From Mollicutes bacterium (GTDB taxonomy: Bacteria > Bacillota_I > Bacilli_A > Izemoplasmatales > Izemoplasmataceae), in assembly GCA_003568315.1 (NCBI GenBank), contig PWYL01000004.1, forward strand, positions 1 through 64,000: a DNA stretch of 64,000 nucleotides. The letters run 5' to 3'. The notes under the pieces were generated by a model, which saw only the letters and a program-made list of their open reading frames with translations, was not told where the DNA came from and searched no databases. The first letter of the stretch is position 1. The number at the start of each line of letters is the position of its first letter. Position numbers and translations under genes: made by a program. Of the stretch, positions 25,561 through 34,949 are shown piece by piece.

Positions 25561-26097
25561 ATGAGTCGTATCGGGAAGAAACCCGTCGTCCTGCCTGAAG
25601 GCGTGAGTGCTCAGATCGACGGGCAGGACATAGAGCTGAAGGGCCCCAAAGGGACACTGAAAACCAAGGTGCACGAAACGTTGACCCTCACACTCGAAGA
25701 CAACCGTGTCATCATCGACAGGAAAGACGAAACCAAGACCCAACGCATGCTCCACGGCACGGCACGCGCCCAACTCGAGAACATGACCGTGGGCGTGAGC
25801 AAGGGTTTCACCAAGAAACTCAAAATGGTCGGTGTCGGATATCGTGCCAAAAAACAGGGCAACAGACTTGTCGTCAGCGCCGGGTATTCGAGCGACGTCG
25901 AAGTCGACATCCCCGACGGCATCGAGGTCGAAGTGAACAAGAACACCGATATCACCGTCTCGGGAATCGACAAGCAGAGGGTTGGCGAATTCGCCGCCCA
26001 TATCCGTGCGATCCGCAAACCGGAGCCCTATCAGGGCAAAGGCATCCGCTATGTCGACGAAAGGGTACGCCGCAAGGAAGGAAAAATCGCTAAATAG
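25561..26097 (+). CDS. rplF: 50S ribosomal protein L6
   Basis: 178 residues starting MSRIGKKPVVLPEGVS and ending KPEPYQGKGIRYVDERVRRKEGKIAK. AAAGGAGG precedes the ATG; the ORF-track start inside rpsH is not real. Confidence 0.98.
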   Translation: MSRIGKKPVVLPEGVSAQIDGQDIELKGPKGTLKTKVHETLTLTLEDNRVIIDRKDETKTQRMLHGTARAQLENMTVGVSKGFTKKLKMVGVGYRAKKQGNRLVVSAGYSSDVEVDIPDGIEVEVNKNTDITVSGIDKQRVGEFAAHIRAIRKPEPYQGKGIRYVDERVRRKEGKIAK

Positions 26098-26117
26098 CAG
26101 TCAGGAGTGACGAATAG

Positions 26118-26480
26118 ATGATCAACAAGAAACCAAGAAACGAGATGCGCAAGCAAAGACACCGCCGGGCGAGAATGGACCTCGTCGGCACCCCTTTGCG
26201 TCCGCGCTTGAGCGTATACCGTTCCAACAAGAACATCTATGCCCAACTGATCGATGATGTGAACGGTGAGACTCTCGTCAGCGCCTCGACAATCGAAGAA
26301 GACGCGGTAAAAGAAACCCGCGCCACCAAGAAGGGCGCCCAAGCGGTCGGCGAGCTTCTCGCCCAACGGGCACTCGAGAAGGAAATCAAGCGGGTCGTCT
26401 TCGACCGCAGCGGCTACCGCTATCATGGGCGTGTCAAGGCGCTGGCAGAAGCCGCACGCGCTCAAGGACTGGAATTCTAA
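26118..26480 (+). CDS. rplR: 50S ribosomal protein L18
   Basis: 120 residues; [19 protein letters not shown] and [28 protein letters not shown] are typical. L18 binds 5S rRNA together with L5. Confidence 0.98.
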   Translation: MINKKPRNEMRKQRHRRARMDLVGTPLRPRLSVYRSNKNIYAQLIDDVNGETLVSASTIEEDAVKETRATKKGAQAVGELLAQRALEKEIKRVVFDRSGYRYHGRVKALAEAARAQGLEF

Positions 26481-26494
26481 GAAGGAGGTACTCC

Positions 26495-27019
26495 ATGCAA
26501 AAAGACCGTAGAAAACGCAGAAAAAGAAGAAAGCGCGAAGAGAACATCTACGAAGAACGTGTCGTCAGCATCAGTCGCGTCGTGAAAGTCGTAAAAGGCG
26601 GCCGTCGCTTCCGTTTCAACGCGCTCGTCGTTGTCGGCGATAGGAAGGGGCAGGTCGGTTTCGGTACCGGCAAGGCCCAGGAGGTACCCGATGCCATCAG
26701 GAAAGCGATCGAGGAAGCCAAGCGGAACTTTGTCAAGGTGCCGATGTACGGCACGACGATTCCGCATGAGATCACCGGCAAACACGGGGGCGGACGCGTC
26801 TATCTGAAACCCGCCGTGGAAGGTACCGGTGTCATCGCCGGCGGACCCATCCGGGCCGTTTTGGAAGCTGCGGGCGTGAAGGACATCCTGAGCAAGTCGC
26901 TCGGGTCCGACTCCCCCATCAACATCGTCCGCGCCACCATGGACGCCATCCACAGACTGCGCACGGCTGACGAAGTCGCCCGCACACGCGGCAAGGAAAC
27001 GAAAGAGATCCTCGGGTGA
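26495..27019 (+). CDS. rpsE: 30S ribosomal protein S5
   Basis: 174 residues; a basic N-terminus ([13 protein letters not shown]) followed by the double-stranded RNA-binding domain [23 protein letters not shown] and the S5 C-domain. In most Bacillota rpmD (L30) would follow; here the next gene is rplO after a 49-base gap. Confidence 0.98.
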   Translation: MQKDRRKRRKRRKREENIYEERVVSISRVVKVVKGGRRFRFNALVVVGDRKGQVGFGTGKAQEVPDAIRKAIEEAKRNFVKVPMYGTTIPHEITGKHGGGRVYLKPAVEGTGVIAGGPIRAVLEAAGVKDILSKSLGSDSPINIVRATMDAIHRLRTADEVARTRGKETKEILG

Positions 27020-27068
27020 GGATTCCTCATCATCCCCTACATGTTGACGAAGAATAGGAGGTAGCCAC

Positions 27069-27509
27069 ATGAAACTTCACGAACTGAAACCGACCCCGGG
27101 TTCGACGAAGAAGAAAAAGCGTGTCGGCCGCGGCATGGGAAGCGGCACCGGCAAGCTCGCCGGCCGTGGACACAAAGGTCAGAAACAACGCGCCGGCTTC
27201 AGCCAGCCCGTCGGCTTCGAAGGCGGACAGACTCCCCTTTACAAACGTTTCCGCAAAGTCGGTTTCAAGAATCCCAACCGCAAAGAGTTCGCGACCGTGA
27301 ATGTCGAACGGTTGAACCGCTATGAAGACGGTGCCGTCATCACGCCGGAAACACTCCTCGAAGATCGGGTGATTTCCCGGATGAAACATGGCGTGAAAAT
27401 TCTCGGGAAAGGATCTCTCGAGAAGAAGGTGACCGTCAAGGCGCATAAATTCACATCGACCGCCGAAGAGAAGATCAAGGCCGCCGGCGGAAACATCGAG
27501 GTGATTTGA
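27069..27509 (+). CDS. rplO: 50S ribosomal protein L15
   Basis: 146 residues; [27 protein letters not shown] and [12 protein letters not shown] are L15 signatures. The stop overlaps secY (TGATG). Confidence 0.98.
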   Translation: MKLHELKPTPGSTKKKKRVGRGMGSGTGKLAGRGHKGQKQRAGFSQPVGFEGGQTPLYKRFRKVGFKNPNRKEFATVNVERLNRYEDGAVITPETLLEDRVISRMKHGVKILGKGSLEKKVTVKAHKFTSTAEEKIKAAGGNIEVI

Positions 27510-28813
27510 TGGATACCATCAAGGCCGTATTCAAGAACAAGAGCCTGAGGAAGAAGATTCTTTTCACACTTTCGGTATTTTTGATCTACAGACTCGCGAC
27601 GTTCATCCGCATGCCCCTCATCGACCCGACCCTCATCACCCAGTTCTTCGAGGAACAGGGTGGATTCCTGGGCATCATGGACGCCTTCACGGGACAGGCT
27701 TTGAGCAACTATTCCATCATCGCTTTGGGCATCGCCCCCTACATCACCGCCTCCATCGTCATCCAACTGTTGCAGATGGATATCGTGCCTATCCTCAAGG
27801 AATGGTCGCAGGAAGGTGAAGTGGGGAAAAAGAAAATCAGCCAGCTCACGAGGTATCTCGCATTGGGTCTCGCATTCGTCCAGGCTCTCGGGATGACCTT
27901 CGGCTTCTCTTTGACCCAGGATTACATCTTCCAACCCTGGGTCGAGGCCAATTTCCTCCCCTACACGTATCTCGCGCTCATCATGACCGGTGGTACGGCG
28001 TTCTTGCTTTGGCTCGCCGACCAGGTCACCTTGAAAGGTGTCGGCAACGGGACGTCGATGATCATCGTCGCCGGCATCATCGCCGGGCTTCCCGGCATGT
28101 TCACGACACTCGGCCGTCAATATCTCGCCGAGGGCGAAGGAACCGGAGACTACTTGATTTTCGGTGTCGTCGTGCTCATGTTCATCCTGATTCTCGTCGG
28201 TGTCACCTACATGCAATCGGCCGCCCGGAAGATTCCCATCCAGTACTCGAACCGACCGAGCAGCGCCCGTTTCAAGGGTAAGAGCGCATCCAACATCCCG
28301 CTGAAGATCAACTCTGCGGGGGTCATCCCCGTCATCTTCGCGGTGACGATCCTCTCCCTCCCGCAAACGCTTCTGCAGTTCCTTCCCGAATTCGCCCAGA
28401 CCACTCCGGGCTTTTGGATCAACGAGATGTTCAACTACCAGCGTCCGCTCGGTTACATCATCTATGCGATACTCATCATCGTTTTCACCTTTTTCTACTC
28501 GTTCGTACAGATCAACCCCGAGAAGATTTCCAACAACCTCCAGAAACAAAACGCCTTCATCCCCGGCGTCCGCCCGGGCGTGGAAACGGAGAACTACGTT
28601 TCCAGACTCCTTTTCAAAATCACGACCATCGGCGCCGTCTATCTGCTTCTCGTGGCATCCATCCCCATCATCACCACGGCGATATTCGGACTCCCCCCCT
28701 ACATCCAGGTCGGCGGGACTTCGCTTCTGATCGTCGTCGGTGTCGCGATCGAGACCACCAAACAGATCAAGACCGACGTACAGGGCAAAACCTACAGCGG
28801 CTTCATCCGTTAG
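27509..28813 (+). CDS. secY: Protein translocase subunit SecY
   Basis: 434 residues with ten predicted membrane helices, the channel of the Sec translocon. Recognisable segments include the plug region GGFLGIMDAFTGQALSNYSI, TALGIAPYITASIVIQLL-like sequence and GTSLLIVVGVAIETTKQI near the end. The ATG at 27509 overlaps the rplO stop; the TTG at 27506 is less likely. Partners: the secE in this window and secG elsewhere. Confidence 0.97.
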   Translation: MDTIKAVFKNKSLRKKILFTLSVFLIYRLATFIRMPLIDPTLITQFFEEQGGFLGIMDAFTGQALSNYSIIALGIAPYITASIVIQLLQMDIVPILKEWSQEGEVGKKKISQLTRYLALGLAFVQALGMTFGFSLTQDYIFQPWVEANFLPYTYLALIMTGGTAFLLWLADQVTLKGVGNGTSMIIVAGIIAGLPGMFTTLGRQYLAEGEGTGDYLIFGVVVLMFILILVGVTYMQSAARKIPIQYSNRPSSARFKGKSASNIPLKINSAGVIPVIFAVTILSLPQTLLQFLPEFAQTTPGFWINEMFNYQRPLGYIIYAILIIVFTFFYSFVQINPEKISNNLQKQNAFIPGVRPGVETENYVSRLLFKITTIGAVYLLLVASIPIITTAIFGLPPYIQVGGTSLLIVVGVAIETTKQIKTDVQGKTYSGFIR

Positions 28814-28825
28814 GAGGGCTTTGAC

Positions 28826-29479
28826 ATGAAACTCTTGGTCATGGGTCCTCCGGGAGCCGGCAAGGGGAGCCAGTCGAAGCGCCTTGTGGAAGACTACAAC
28901 CTGACGAACATCTCCACCGGGGAGATGTTCCGGGAGGCCTACAAGCGCGGGGAGAAACTCGGCATCGAAGCGATGGAATACATCGAGAAGGGAAACCTCG
29001 TCGCCGACGACATCACGAACGAGATTGTCCGCAAACGCCTCATGAAGAAGGCCGCCGAGTCATCCTTCCTCCTCGACGGTTATCCCCGCACGGTCAACCA
29101 GGCGAAGGCGTTGGACGATATGCTTGAAGAGATGGGAACGAGACTGACGGCCGTCATCAACATCGTCGTCGACAAAGAGGTCATCCTCGAACGCATGGTG
29201 GGCCGTCGCGTGTGCAAATCGTGCAATGCGACCTACCACACGAAGTTCCGCCCCCCCGACAAGGAAGACCTCTGCGACGAGTGCGGCGGCGAACTCTATC
29301 AAAGAGAGGACGACAAGCCCGCCTCCGTCCGGAACCGTTTGAACATCTATGAGTCGAAGACGAAACCCATCATCGACTACTACAAAGGTCGGGGCGTCCT
29401 CGTGAACATCAACGGCATGCAGTCGTTCGAAGCCGTCTATGCCAACATCCGCCGGTCTTTGAGGGAGATTATCCGATGA
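28826..29479 (+). CDS. adk: Adenylate kinase, zinc-LID type
   Basis: 217 residues. The P loop is GPPGAGKGSQS. The LID carries four cysteines (CKSCNATYH and CDECGG), as in Gram-positive zinc-stabilised adenylate kinases. It balances ATP + AMP with ADP. The stop overlaps the map start (ATGA). Confidence 0.97.
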   Translation: MKLLVMGPPGAGKGSQSKRLVEDYNLTNISTGEMFREAYKRGEKLGIEAMEYIEKGNLVADDITNEIVRKRLMKKAAESSFLLDGYPRTVNQAKALDDMLEEMGTRLTAVINIVVDKEVILERMVGRRVCKSCNATYHTKFRPPDKEDLCDECGGELYQREDDKPASVRNRLNIYESKTKPIIDYYKGRGVLVNINGMQSFEAVYANIRRSLREIIR

Positions 29480-30246
29480 TAAGCCGCAAATCGACACGGG
29501 AGATCGTCTTCATGAGAGAGGCCGGACGCATCGTCGCCTTGGCCCACGAGGCTGTCCGGAAAGCCCTGCGACCCGGCGTCTCCACCGCACGTATCGATGC
29601 CATCGTGGAAGAGACCATCCGTCGTCATGGTGCCACCCCGTCTTTCAAGGGGTATGGCGGGTTCCCCGCGAGCGCGTGCACGTCCGTGAATGAAGAGATC
29701 ATCCACGGCATCCCCTCGAAAAAGAGGCGTCTCAAGGAAGGCGACATCCTGAAAGTCGACATCGGCGCGGAATACAAGGGTTATCACGGCGATTCGGCTT
29801 GGACCTACCCTGTCGGCGTCATCCCGGAAGAGACACAGAAACTTCTCCTTGTCACGCGGGAAGCCTTGTTCGAAGGTATCCGCCGGGCCGTCCCCGGCAA
29901 CCGCCTGCAGGATATCTCCCGTGCCGTGCAGGAACATGTCGAGAAGCACGGATTCAGCGTGGTCCGCGATTTCGTCGGCCACGGCATCGGCAAAAGGTTG
30001 CATGAAGCTCCCGAGGTGCCCAACTTCGGCGAAGCCGGAAAGGGTCCGCTCTTGAAACCCGGGATGACGCTCGCGATCGAACCGATGGTGAACGCCGGAA
30101 CCCATGAGACGAAGGTGCTCACAGACGGCTGGACGGCCGTCACGGCGGATTCGTCATTGAGCGCCCATTACGAACACACCGTCTTGATCACCAAAGAGGG
30201 CTATGATCTATTAACCGTCCTGGAAGGAGGCGACCGTCATGGCTGA
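29476..30246 (+). CDS. map: Methionine aminopeptidase, type I
   Basis: 256 residues. Metal ligands are visible: Asp in [16 protein letters not shown] (two), His in [12 protein letters not shown], Glu in AIEPMVNAG and Glu in YEHTVLIT. Removes the initiator methionine from new proteins. No N-terminal SEC-C zinc extension. Overlaps both neighbours. Confidence 0.96.
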   Translation: MISRKSTREIVFMREAGRIVALAHEAVRKALRPGVSTARIDAIVEETIRRHGATPSFKGYGGFPASACTSVNEEIIHGIPSKKRRLKEGDILKVDIGAEYKGYHGDSAWTYPVGVIPEETQKLLLVTREALFEGIRRAVPGNRLQDISRAVQEHVEKHGFSVVRDFVGHGIGKRLHEAPEVPNFGEAGKGPLLKPGMTLAIEPMVNAGTHETKVLTDGWTAVTADSSLSAHYEHTVLITKEGYDLLTVLEGGDRHG

Positions 30247-30460
30247 AAAAGAAGAAAAAATCGAAGTCCAAGGCAAAATCGTCGAAGCGTTGCCGAACAC
30301 GGAATTCCTGGTGGAATTGGACAACGGCCACACGGTGAAAGCCCACGTTTCAGGTAAAATCCGTATGTACTACATACGCATCTTACCTGGAGACAAGGTC
30401 ACGGTGGAACTCTCTCCCTACGACCTTTCACGTGGACGGATCACCTACCGCCACAAATAA
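30239..30460 (+). CDS. infA: Translation initiation factor IF-1
   Basis: 73 residues, a single OB fold ([34 protein letters not shown]...GRITYRHK). Slightly overlaps map; AGGAGG lies in the end of map. Confidence 0.97.
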   Translation: MAEKEEKIEVQGKIVEALPNTEFLVELDNGHTVKAHVSGKIRMYYIRILPGDKVTVELSPYDLSRGRITYRHK

Positions 30461-30490
30461 TCGAAGAGACCCTTTAGGAGGAATACGATC

Positions 30491-30604
30491 ATGAAAGTAA
30501 GAGCGTCCGTGAAGAAAATCTGCGATAAATGCAAAATCATCAAACGCAAGGGGAAAGTCATGGTCATCTGCGACAACCCCCGGCACAAACAAAGACAAGG
30601 TTAA
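30491..30604 (+). CDS. rpmJ: 50S ribosomal protein L36, zinc type
   Basis: 37 residues, absent from the ORF track because of its size: [17 protein letters not shown]...[15 protein letters not shown]. Ligands C-x2-C, C and H make the L36 zinc ribbon. TTTAGGAGG precedes the ATG. Confidence 0.97.
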   Translation: MKVRASVKKICDKCKIIKRKGKVMVICDNPRHKQRQG

Positions 30605-30619
30605 TGAGGAGGTGCACGC

Positions 30620-30985
30620 ATGGCACGTATATCCGGAGTAGACATTCCCAGAGACAAACGCATCGTCGTCGCCCTGACATATATCTATGGCATCGGCAAG
30701 AGTCAATCCGAAAACATCCTGCGCCAGGCCGGCGTGAAAGAAGGGACCCGCGTCAAGGATCTGAAGGACGAGGAACTCGTCCGCATCCGTGAAGAGGTCG
30801 ACAAGGTGAAAACCGAAGGTGACCTCCGTCGCGAGGTGCGCCAAAACGTCAAAAGGCTGCAGGAAATCGGCAGCTACCGGGGCATCCGGCACCGGCGGGG
30901 GCTTCCCGTCCGGGGCCAAAACACCCGCAACAACGCCCGTACCCGCAAGGGCCCGGCCAAAACGGTAGCGAAGAAGAAGAAATAG
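30620..30985 (+). CDS. rpsM: 30S ribosomal protein S13
   Basis: 121 residues; [27 protein letters not shown] and [26 protein letters not shown] are the S13 core and tail. Confidence 0.98.
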   Translation: MARISGVDIPRDKRIVVALTYIYGIGKSQSENILRQAGVKEGTRVKDLKDEELVRIREEVDKVKTEGDLRREVRQNVKRLQEIGSYRGIRHRRGLPVRGQNTRNNARTRKGPAKTVAKKKK

Positions 30986-31000
30986 GAGGAGAAGTGACTT

Positions 31001-31387
31001 ATGGCAAGAAGAGCTAGAGGAAAACGTCGCGCGAGAAAGAACATCCCTTCGGGCATCGCCCATATCCATTCGACCTTCAACAACACCATCATCACGATCA
31101 CGGACCCGAATGGGAACGCGGTCGCTTGGGCCAGCGCCGGTGCGCTCGGCTTCAAAGGGAGCCGGAAATCCACTCCCTATGCAGCCCAAATCAGCAGCGA
31201 AGCTTGCGCCAAGGCCGCCATGGAACACGGCATGCAGAAGGTGGAAGTTTCCGTCAAGGGCCCCGGGCCCGGTCGTGAAGCCGCCATTCGCGCATTGCAG
31301 ACGGCGGGATTGGAAATCACCGCGATCAAGGATGTTACACCCGTTCCCCACAACGGTTGCCGTCCTCCGAAACGGCCCCGGGGATAG
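31001..31387 (+). CDS. rpsK: 30S ribosomal protein S11
   Basis: 128 residues; [30 protein letters not shown] and [17 protein letters not shown] are S11 hallmarks. Confidence 0.98.
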   Translation: MARRARGKRRARKNIPSGIAHIHSTFNNTIITITDPNGNAVAWASAGALGFKGSRKSTPYAAQISSEACAKAAMEHGMQKVEVSVKGPGPGREAAIRALQTAGLEITAIKDVTPVPHNGCRPPKRPRG

Positions 31388-31421
31388 TAGGAAGGAAGAA
31401 TGAACAAGGGAGGTTGCCCAT

Positions 31422-32396
31422 TTGAAAGATCTACGCTTTGAAAAACCGGAAACGACCATACTCCATGATGGCGACACGAAAGGCGAATTCGAAATTTCCC
31501 CTCTGGAAAGGGGATACGGTGTGACGCTCGGCAACGCGCTCCGGCGCGTCCTTCTCTCGAGTCTGCCGGGTGCGGCCATCGTGAATTGCCAAATAGACGG
31601 CGTCCAACACGAATACTCCTCCATGGAGGGTGTCGTGGAGGATGTTACCGCCATCGTTCTCAATCTCAAGGATGTCATCCTCACCATCGACGATGACGAT
31701 CCCACCGCCGAGAAACATCTTGTGATCGATGTCGAAGGGCCGAAAGAGGTCAAAGCCGGTGACATCAAGAAAGTCAGCCGCGCCGACGACATGGAAGACG
31801 ATGTCGAGATTGTCAACAAGGACCTCGTCATCGCCACCGTGAACGAAGGACATTCACTCCGTATCGAGATGACGGCCCGCCAAGGCATCGGCTATGTCAG
31901 TGCCGAGAAGAACAAGCAGTTCAACCGCCAGGTCGGCGTCATCCCCATCGACAGCGTCTACACCCCTGTCCAGCGCGTGAAATACGATGTCGAGAAGACC
32001 CGCATCGAGGAACGTGCCGATCTCGACAAGCTCTACATGGAGATCGAGACCAACGGCAGCATCACTCCCAAAGAGGCACTCGGCATCGCCGCCAAGATGA
32101 TGATGAACCATCTCGACCTCGTCGTCGAACTCTCCGAGAAAGCGCAAACCGAGGATTACATGGTCGAACGCGAATCGGAACAGAACACCCAGATTCTCGA
32201 GATGCAGATCGAGGACCTCGATCTTTCCGTCCGCAGCTACAATTGCTTGAAAAGAGCCGGCATCAACACGGTCGAGGAGCTGACGAGGAAGACGGAAGAG
32301 GACATGATGAAGGTCCGCAACCTCGGCAAGAAATCTTTGAAGGAAGTCAAGCAGAAACTAGAGGATTTGGGCCTCTCTCTGGCCAGACACTCATAG
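31422..32396 (+). CDS. rpoA: RNA polymerase alpha subunit (TTG start)
   Basis: 324 residues. The N-terminal dimerisation domain includes GYGVTLGNALRRVLLSSLPGAAI; the C-terminal domain ends RAGINTVEELTRKTEEDMMKVRNLGKKSLKEV, which binds UP elements and activators such as the Crp/Fnr protein of this window. The start is TTG, ten bases after GGGAGG. Confidence 0.97.
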   Translation: MKDLRFEKPETTILHDGDTKGEFEISPLERGYGVTLGNALRRVLLSSLPGAAIVNCQIDGVQHEYSSMEGVVEDVTAIVLNLKDVILTIDDDDPTAEKHLVIDVEGPKEVKAGDIKKVSRADDMEDDVEIVNKDLVIATVNEGHSLRIEMTARQGIGYVSAEKNKQFNRQVGVIPIDSVYTPVQRVKYDVEKTRIEERADLDKLYMEIETNGSITPKEALGIAAKMMMNHLDLVVELSEKAQTEDYMVERESEQNTQILEMQIEDLDLSVRSYNCLKRAGINTVEELTRKTEEDMMKVRNLGKKSLKEVKQKLEDLGLSLARHS

Positions 32397-32408
32397 GAGG
32401 TATACACT

Positions 32409-32771
32409 ATGCCCACATACCGGAAACTGAACCGCAGGAGCGACCAGCGCAAAGCGCTATTACGCGATCTGGTCAGCCAGCTCGTCATACATGAACGCAT
32501 CGAGACGACCCACAAGAAGGCCAAGGAACTCGCCCGACTCATGGACAAGGTCATCACCCTGGGCAAGAAAGACACCCTGGAGAGCCGTCGCAGAGTGGCG
32601 AGAACCGTCCGCTTTCTCGATACGGACGAGGAAAAGAACGCCCTGCAAAAGCTCTTCGAGGACATCGCCCCCCGCTACAAGGACCGTGACGGCGGCTACA
32701 CCCGCATCATGAAGAAGGGCCCTCGTCGCGGCGACAGCACGGAAATGGCCATCATCGAGTTCGTCGAGTGA
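32409..32771 (+). CDS. rplQ: 50S ribosomal protein L17
   Basis: 120 residues; begins [24 protein letters not shown] and ends [15 protein letters not shown]. It closes the supercluster before a strong terminator. Confidence 0.98.
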   Translation: MPTYRKLNRRSDQRKALLRDLVSQLVIHERIETTHKKAKELARLMDKVITLGKKDTLESRRRVARTVRFLDTDEEKNALQKLFEDIAPRYKDRDGGYTRIMKKGPRRGDSTEMAIIEFVE

Positions 32772-32785
32772 ATGTCATGATGATG

Positions 32786-32835
32786 AAAAAAAAGGCGCTT
32801 CCCGCGTGATTGACACGCAGGAGAGCGCCTTTTTC
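32786..32835. terminator. Bidirectional terminator between rplQ and cysK-like gene
   Basis: AAAGGCGCT...AGCGCCTTTTT with an inner GCGTG/CACGC stem; the A tract on the left gives the minus-strand gene a T tract as well. Confidence 0.88.
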
Positions 32836-32858
32836 ATGAGGAGGAGCGGATTCCCGGT

Positions 32859-33929
32859 TCAGAGGGTCTTGTCGCAGAAGGTGTATTCTTCTTTAATGAG
32901 ATCGATATCCCGCATCTTCACCACGGTCTCGATACGGAGATTCTCGATCTTTGGCGTCAGATAGCCTTCTTTCACGGGGATGTCTTGCATGAGGTCGGTG
33001 CTGAGGTACTTCTTGTTGTCGTCGGGGAAGAGCGTGACGACGACACTTTCTTTTCCCAACATCTCCTGGGCCTTGATCGCGCCCAGGAAATTCGCGCCGG
33101 AGGAGATGCCGACGCCGAAGCCGATGGCCGAAGCGATCTTTTTCGCCATGAGGATGGCGTCCCCGTCGTCGACGGCGAGGATGTCGTCGAGTTCTTCCAG
33201 TTTCACGAGATCGGGGATGAATTCGTCGGAGATTCCTTCAATCCGGTGTCGACCGACCTTGTGGCCGGTCGAGAGGGTGGGCGAGTTCGCAGGCTCCAAG
33301 GGGAAGAGCTTCACATTTTTGTCATGTTTTCGCAGATAACGGCCGACGCCCATGATGGTACCGCCCGTGCCCACACCGGCAACGAACGCGTCGGCTTCAC
33401 AGCCGAGATGGGCGAGTTGATGGCGTATTTCGGGCCCGGTCGTATGGTAGTGGGCTTTACAGTTGAATTCGTTGGAAAACTGCGAGGGAAGGAAACAGGT
33501 GCCCTTCTTTTCGGCGTATTCTTCGGCTTTGCGGATGCATCCCTTGAAACCGCCTTCTTCCGCGCTCACCAGTTCGATGTCCGCGCCATAGCTCCTGATC
33601 AGGTTGATCCGCTCGGGACTCAGCCAATCGGGCATGAATATCTTCACCGGATGACCGAGGAGACGTCCGATGGAAGCGAAGGCGATGCCGGTGTTCCCGC
33701 TTGTGGCTTCGGCGATTGTACAATTGTCGCCGATGAGACCCTTCCGGGTTGAGGAAAAGAGTATGAAGAGCGCCATCCGGTCTTTGACGCTGCCCGTGAG
33801 GTTGTAGTGTTCGAGTTTCACGTGGACATGGCGGGTCTCGCCTTTGTAGGTGTAGGCGACTTTGGCCATGGGTGTCGCTCCGATCAAAGAACAGAGGTGC
33901 TCGAAGAGGTTCTTTCTGGCGGAATCCAT
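32859..33929 (-). CDS. Cysteine synthase-family PLP enzyme
   Basis: A 356-residue fold-type II PLP enzyme. The PLP lysine is in NLTGSVKDRMAL, the substrate loop is EATSGNTGIAF, and the phosphate cup is GVGTGGTIMGVGRYL. This is closest in style to O-acetylserine sulfhydrylase/cystathionine beta-synthase, making cysteine from O-acetylserine and sulfide, but it is longer than CysK and has an extra C-terminal stretch. No cysE is found at its usual place between gltX and cysS. Monocistronic, with its own promoter and a palindrome over the -10. Confidence 0.82.
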   Translation of the reverse strand: MDSARKNLFEHLCSLIGATPMAKVAYTYKGETRHVHVKLEHYNLTGSVKDRMALFILFSSTRKGLIGDNCTIAEATSGNTGIAFASIGRLLGHPVKIFMPDWLSPERINLIRSYGADIELVSAEEGGFKGCIRKAEEYAEKKGTCFLPSQFSNEFNCKAHYHTTGPEIRHQLAHLGCEADAFVAGVGTGGTIMGVGRYLRKHDKNVKLFPLEPANSPTLSTGHKVGRHRIEGISDEFIPDLVKLEELDDILAVDDGDAILMAKKIASAIGFGVGISSGANFLGAIKAQEMLGKESVVVTLFPDDNKKYLSTDLMQDIPVKEGYLTPKIENLRIETVVKMRDIDLIKEEYTFCDKTL

Positions 33930-33962
33930 CCGTCATCGACCTCCCAGCCGCGTCGCCAGGGA

Positions 33963-33979
33963 TATGACACATTGTCATA
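33963..33979. promoter_or_regulatory. 17-bp palindrome over the cysK-like promoter
   Basis: TATGACA-CAT-TGTCATA is a perfect 7-3-7 inverted repeat overlapping the minus-strand -10 element, well placed for a repressor. The regulator is unknown; it does not match the other palindrome in this window. Confidence 0.55.
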
Positions 33980-34006
33980 ATACCACGATGTCTCCGTGTT
34001 CGTCAA
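33977..34006 (-). promoter_or_regulatory. Promoter of the cysteine synthase-like gene
   Basis: On the minus strand: TTGACG (34006-34001), 18 bases, TATTAT (33982-33977), giving a short leader before the ATG at 33929. Confidence 0.7.
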
Positions 34007-34108
34007 TCGCAACCGACAAGGTTTCTCTTAACGGAGAAAAATCCTATTTGAGGCCAAGCTTTGTCGATCGGCAATTCATTGTACTTTGTCGCAATTCCCA
34101 GGCATGTT

Positions 34109-34117
34109 TGTTATAAT
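34109..34117 (+). promoter_or_regulatory. Extended -10 promoter of the ecf operon
   Basis: TG-t-TATAAT, 26 bases before the ecfA1 start. The best -35-like element, TTGTCG at 34086, is 20 bases away, so recognition likely relies on the extended -10. Confidence 0.65.
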
Positions 34118-34142
34118 GGAATAGACTTTTGGAGTGATGAAC

Positions 34143-34949
34143 ATGAACATGATCGACATCGAGAATCTGAGTTTCACCTACGGCGGCAAGGTCGAGGCGT
34201 TGAAAAACGTCTCTCTTTGCGTGAAAAAAGGTGAATGGGTCACCATACTGGGCCACAACGGCAGCGGAAAGTCCACACTCGCCAAATTGATCGTCGGTCT
34301 TTTGAAACCGCAAAAGGGAACCATCCGGGTCGACGGCGTCGAACTCTCGGAACGGACTGTCCATGATATACGCAAGAAGGTCGGCATCGTCTTTCAGAAC
34401 CCCGACAACCAGTTCGTCGGGGTGACCGTGCGGGACGATATCGCTTTCGGCCTCGAGAATTTACGGATTCCCCGCGAGGAAATGATCGAACGGATCGAAC
34501 ACTACGCCAAGCGGGTGGACATGTACAGCTACCTGAACAAGGAGCCCCAAGCACTCTCGGGCGGTCAGAAACAGCGTGTCGCCATCGCCGGCATCCTCGC
34601 CATGCGGACAGAGGTCATCATCTTCGACGAGGCCACCTCCATGTTGGACCCGGACGGCAGGAAACGCATACTCTCCTACATGCGGAAATTGCGTGATGAC
34701 GGGGTCACAGTCGTGACCATCACCCACGACATGCGCGAAGCTGTGCAAAGCGACCGCATCGTTGTGTTGAAAGACGGCGAAATCCTGAAAGCCGACAAGT
34801 CCGAGGATGTCCTCAAGGACAAAGAGACACTGGAAAAATCGAATCTGGAGTTGCTTTTGCCCTTGGAGGTCCTCCACGGACTCGAACACAAGAAATCCAC
34901 GAACGAGGAAATCAAGGAGTTCCTATGGCAATTAAGTTTGAACGGGTGA
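34143..34949 (+). CDS. ecfA1: ECF transporter ATPase EcfA1
   Basis: 268 residues, an ABC ATPase of the energy-coupling module for vitamin and cobalt/nickel uptake. Walker A GHNGSGKS, Q loop FQNPDNQF, signature ALSGGQKQR, Walker B VIIFDEATSMLD, His switch THD. Several in-frame starts (GTG 34134, ATG 34137, 34143, 34149) compete; 34143 is best spaced from TGGAG. It overlaps ecfA2 by 25 bases. Confidence 0.92.
   Translation: MNMIDIENLSFTYGGKVEALKNVSLCVKKGEWVTILGHNGSGKSTLAKLIVGLLKPQKGTIRVDGVELSERTVHDIRKKVGIVFQNPDNQFVGVTVRDDIAFGLENLRIPREEMIERIEHYAKRVDMYSYLNKEPQALSGGQKQRVAIAGILAMRTEVIIFDEATSMLDPDGRKRILSYMRKLRDDGVTVVTITHDMREAVQSDRIVVLKDGEILKADKSEDVLKDKETLEKSNLELLLPLEVLHGLEHKKSTNEEIKEFLWQLSLNG

Noticed and set aside
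18587-32396. UGA read as Trp (mollicute code 4)
   Set aside because: Many genes end in UGA at the right family length (ortB, rplO, adk, rpsE), and conserved Trp residues use TGG.
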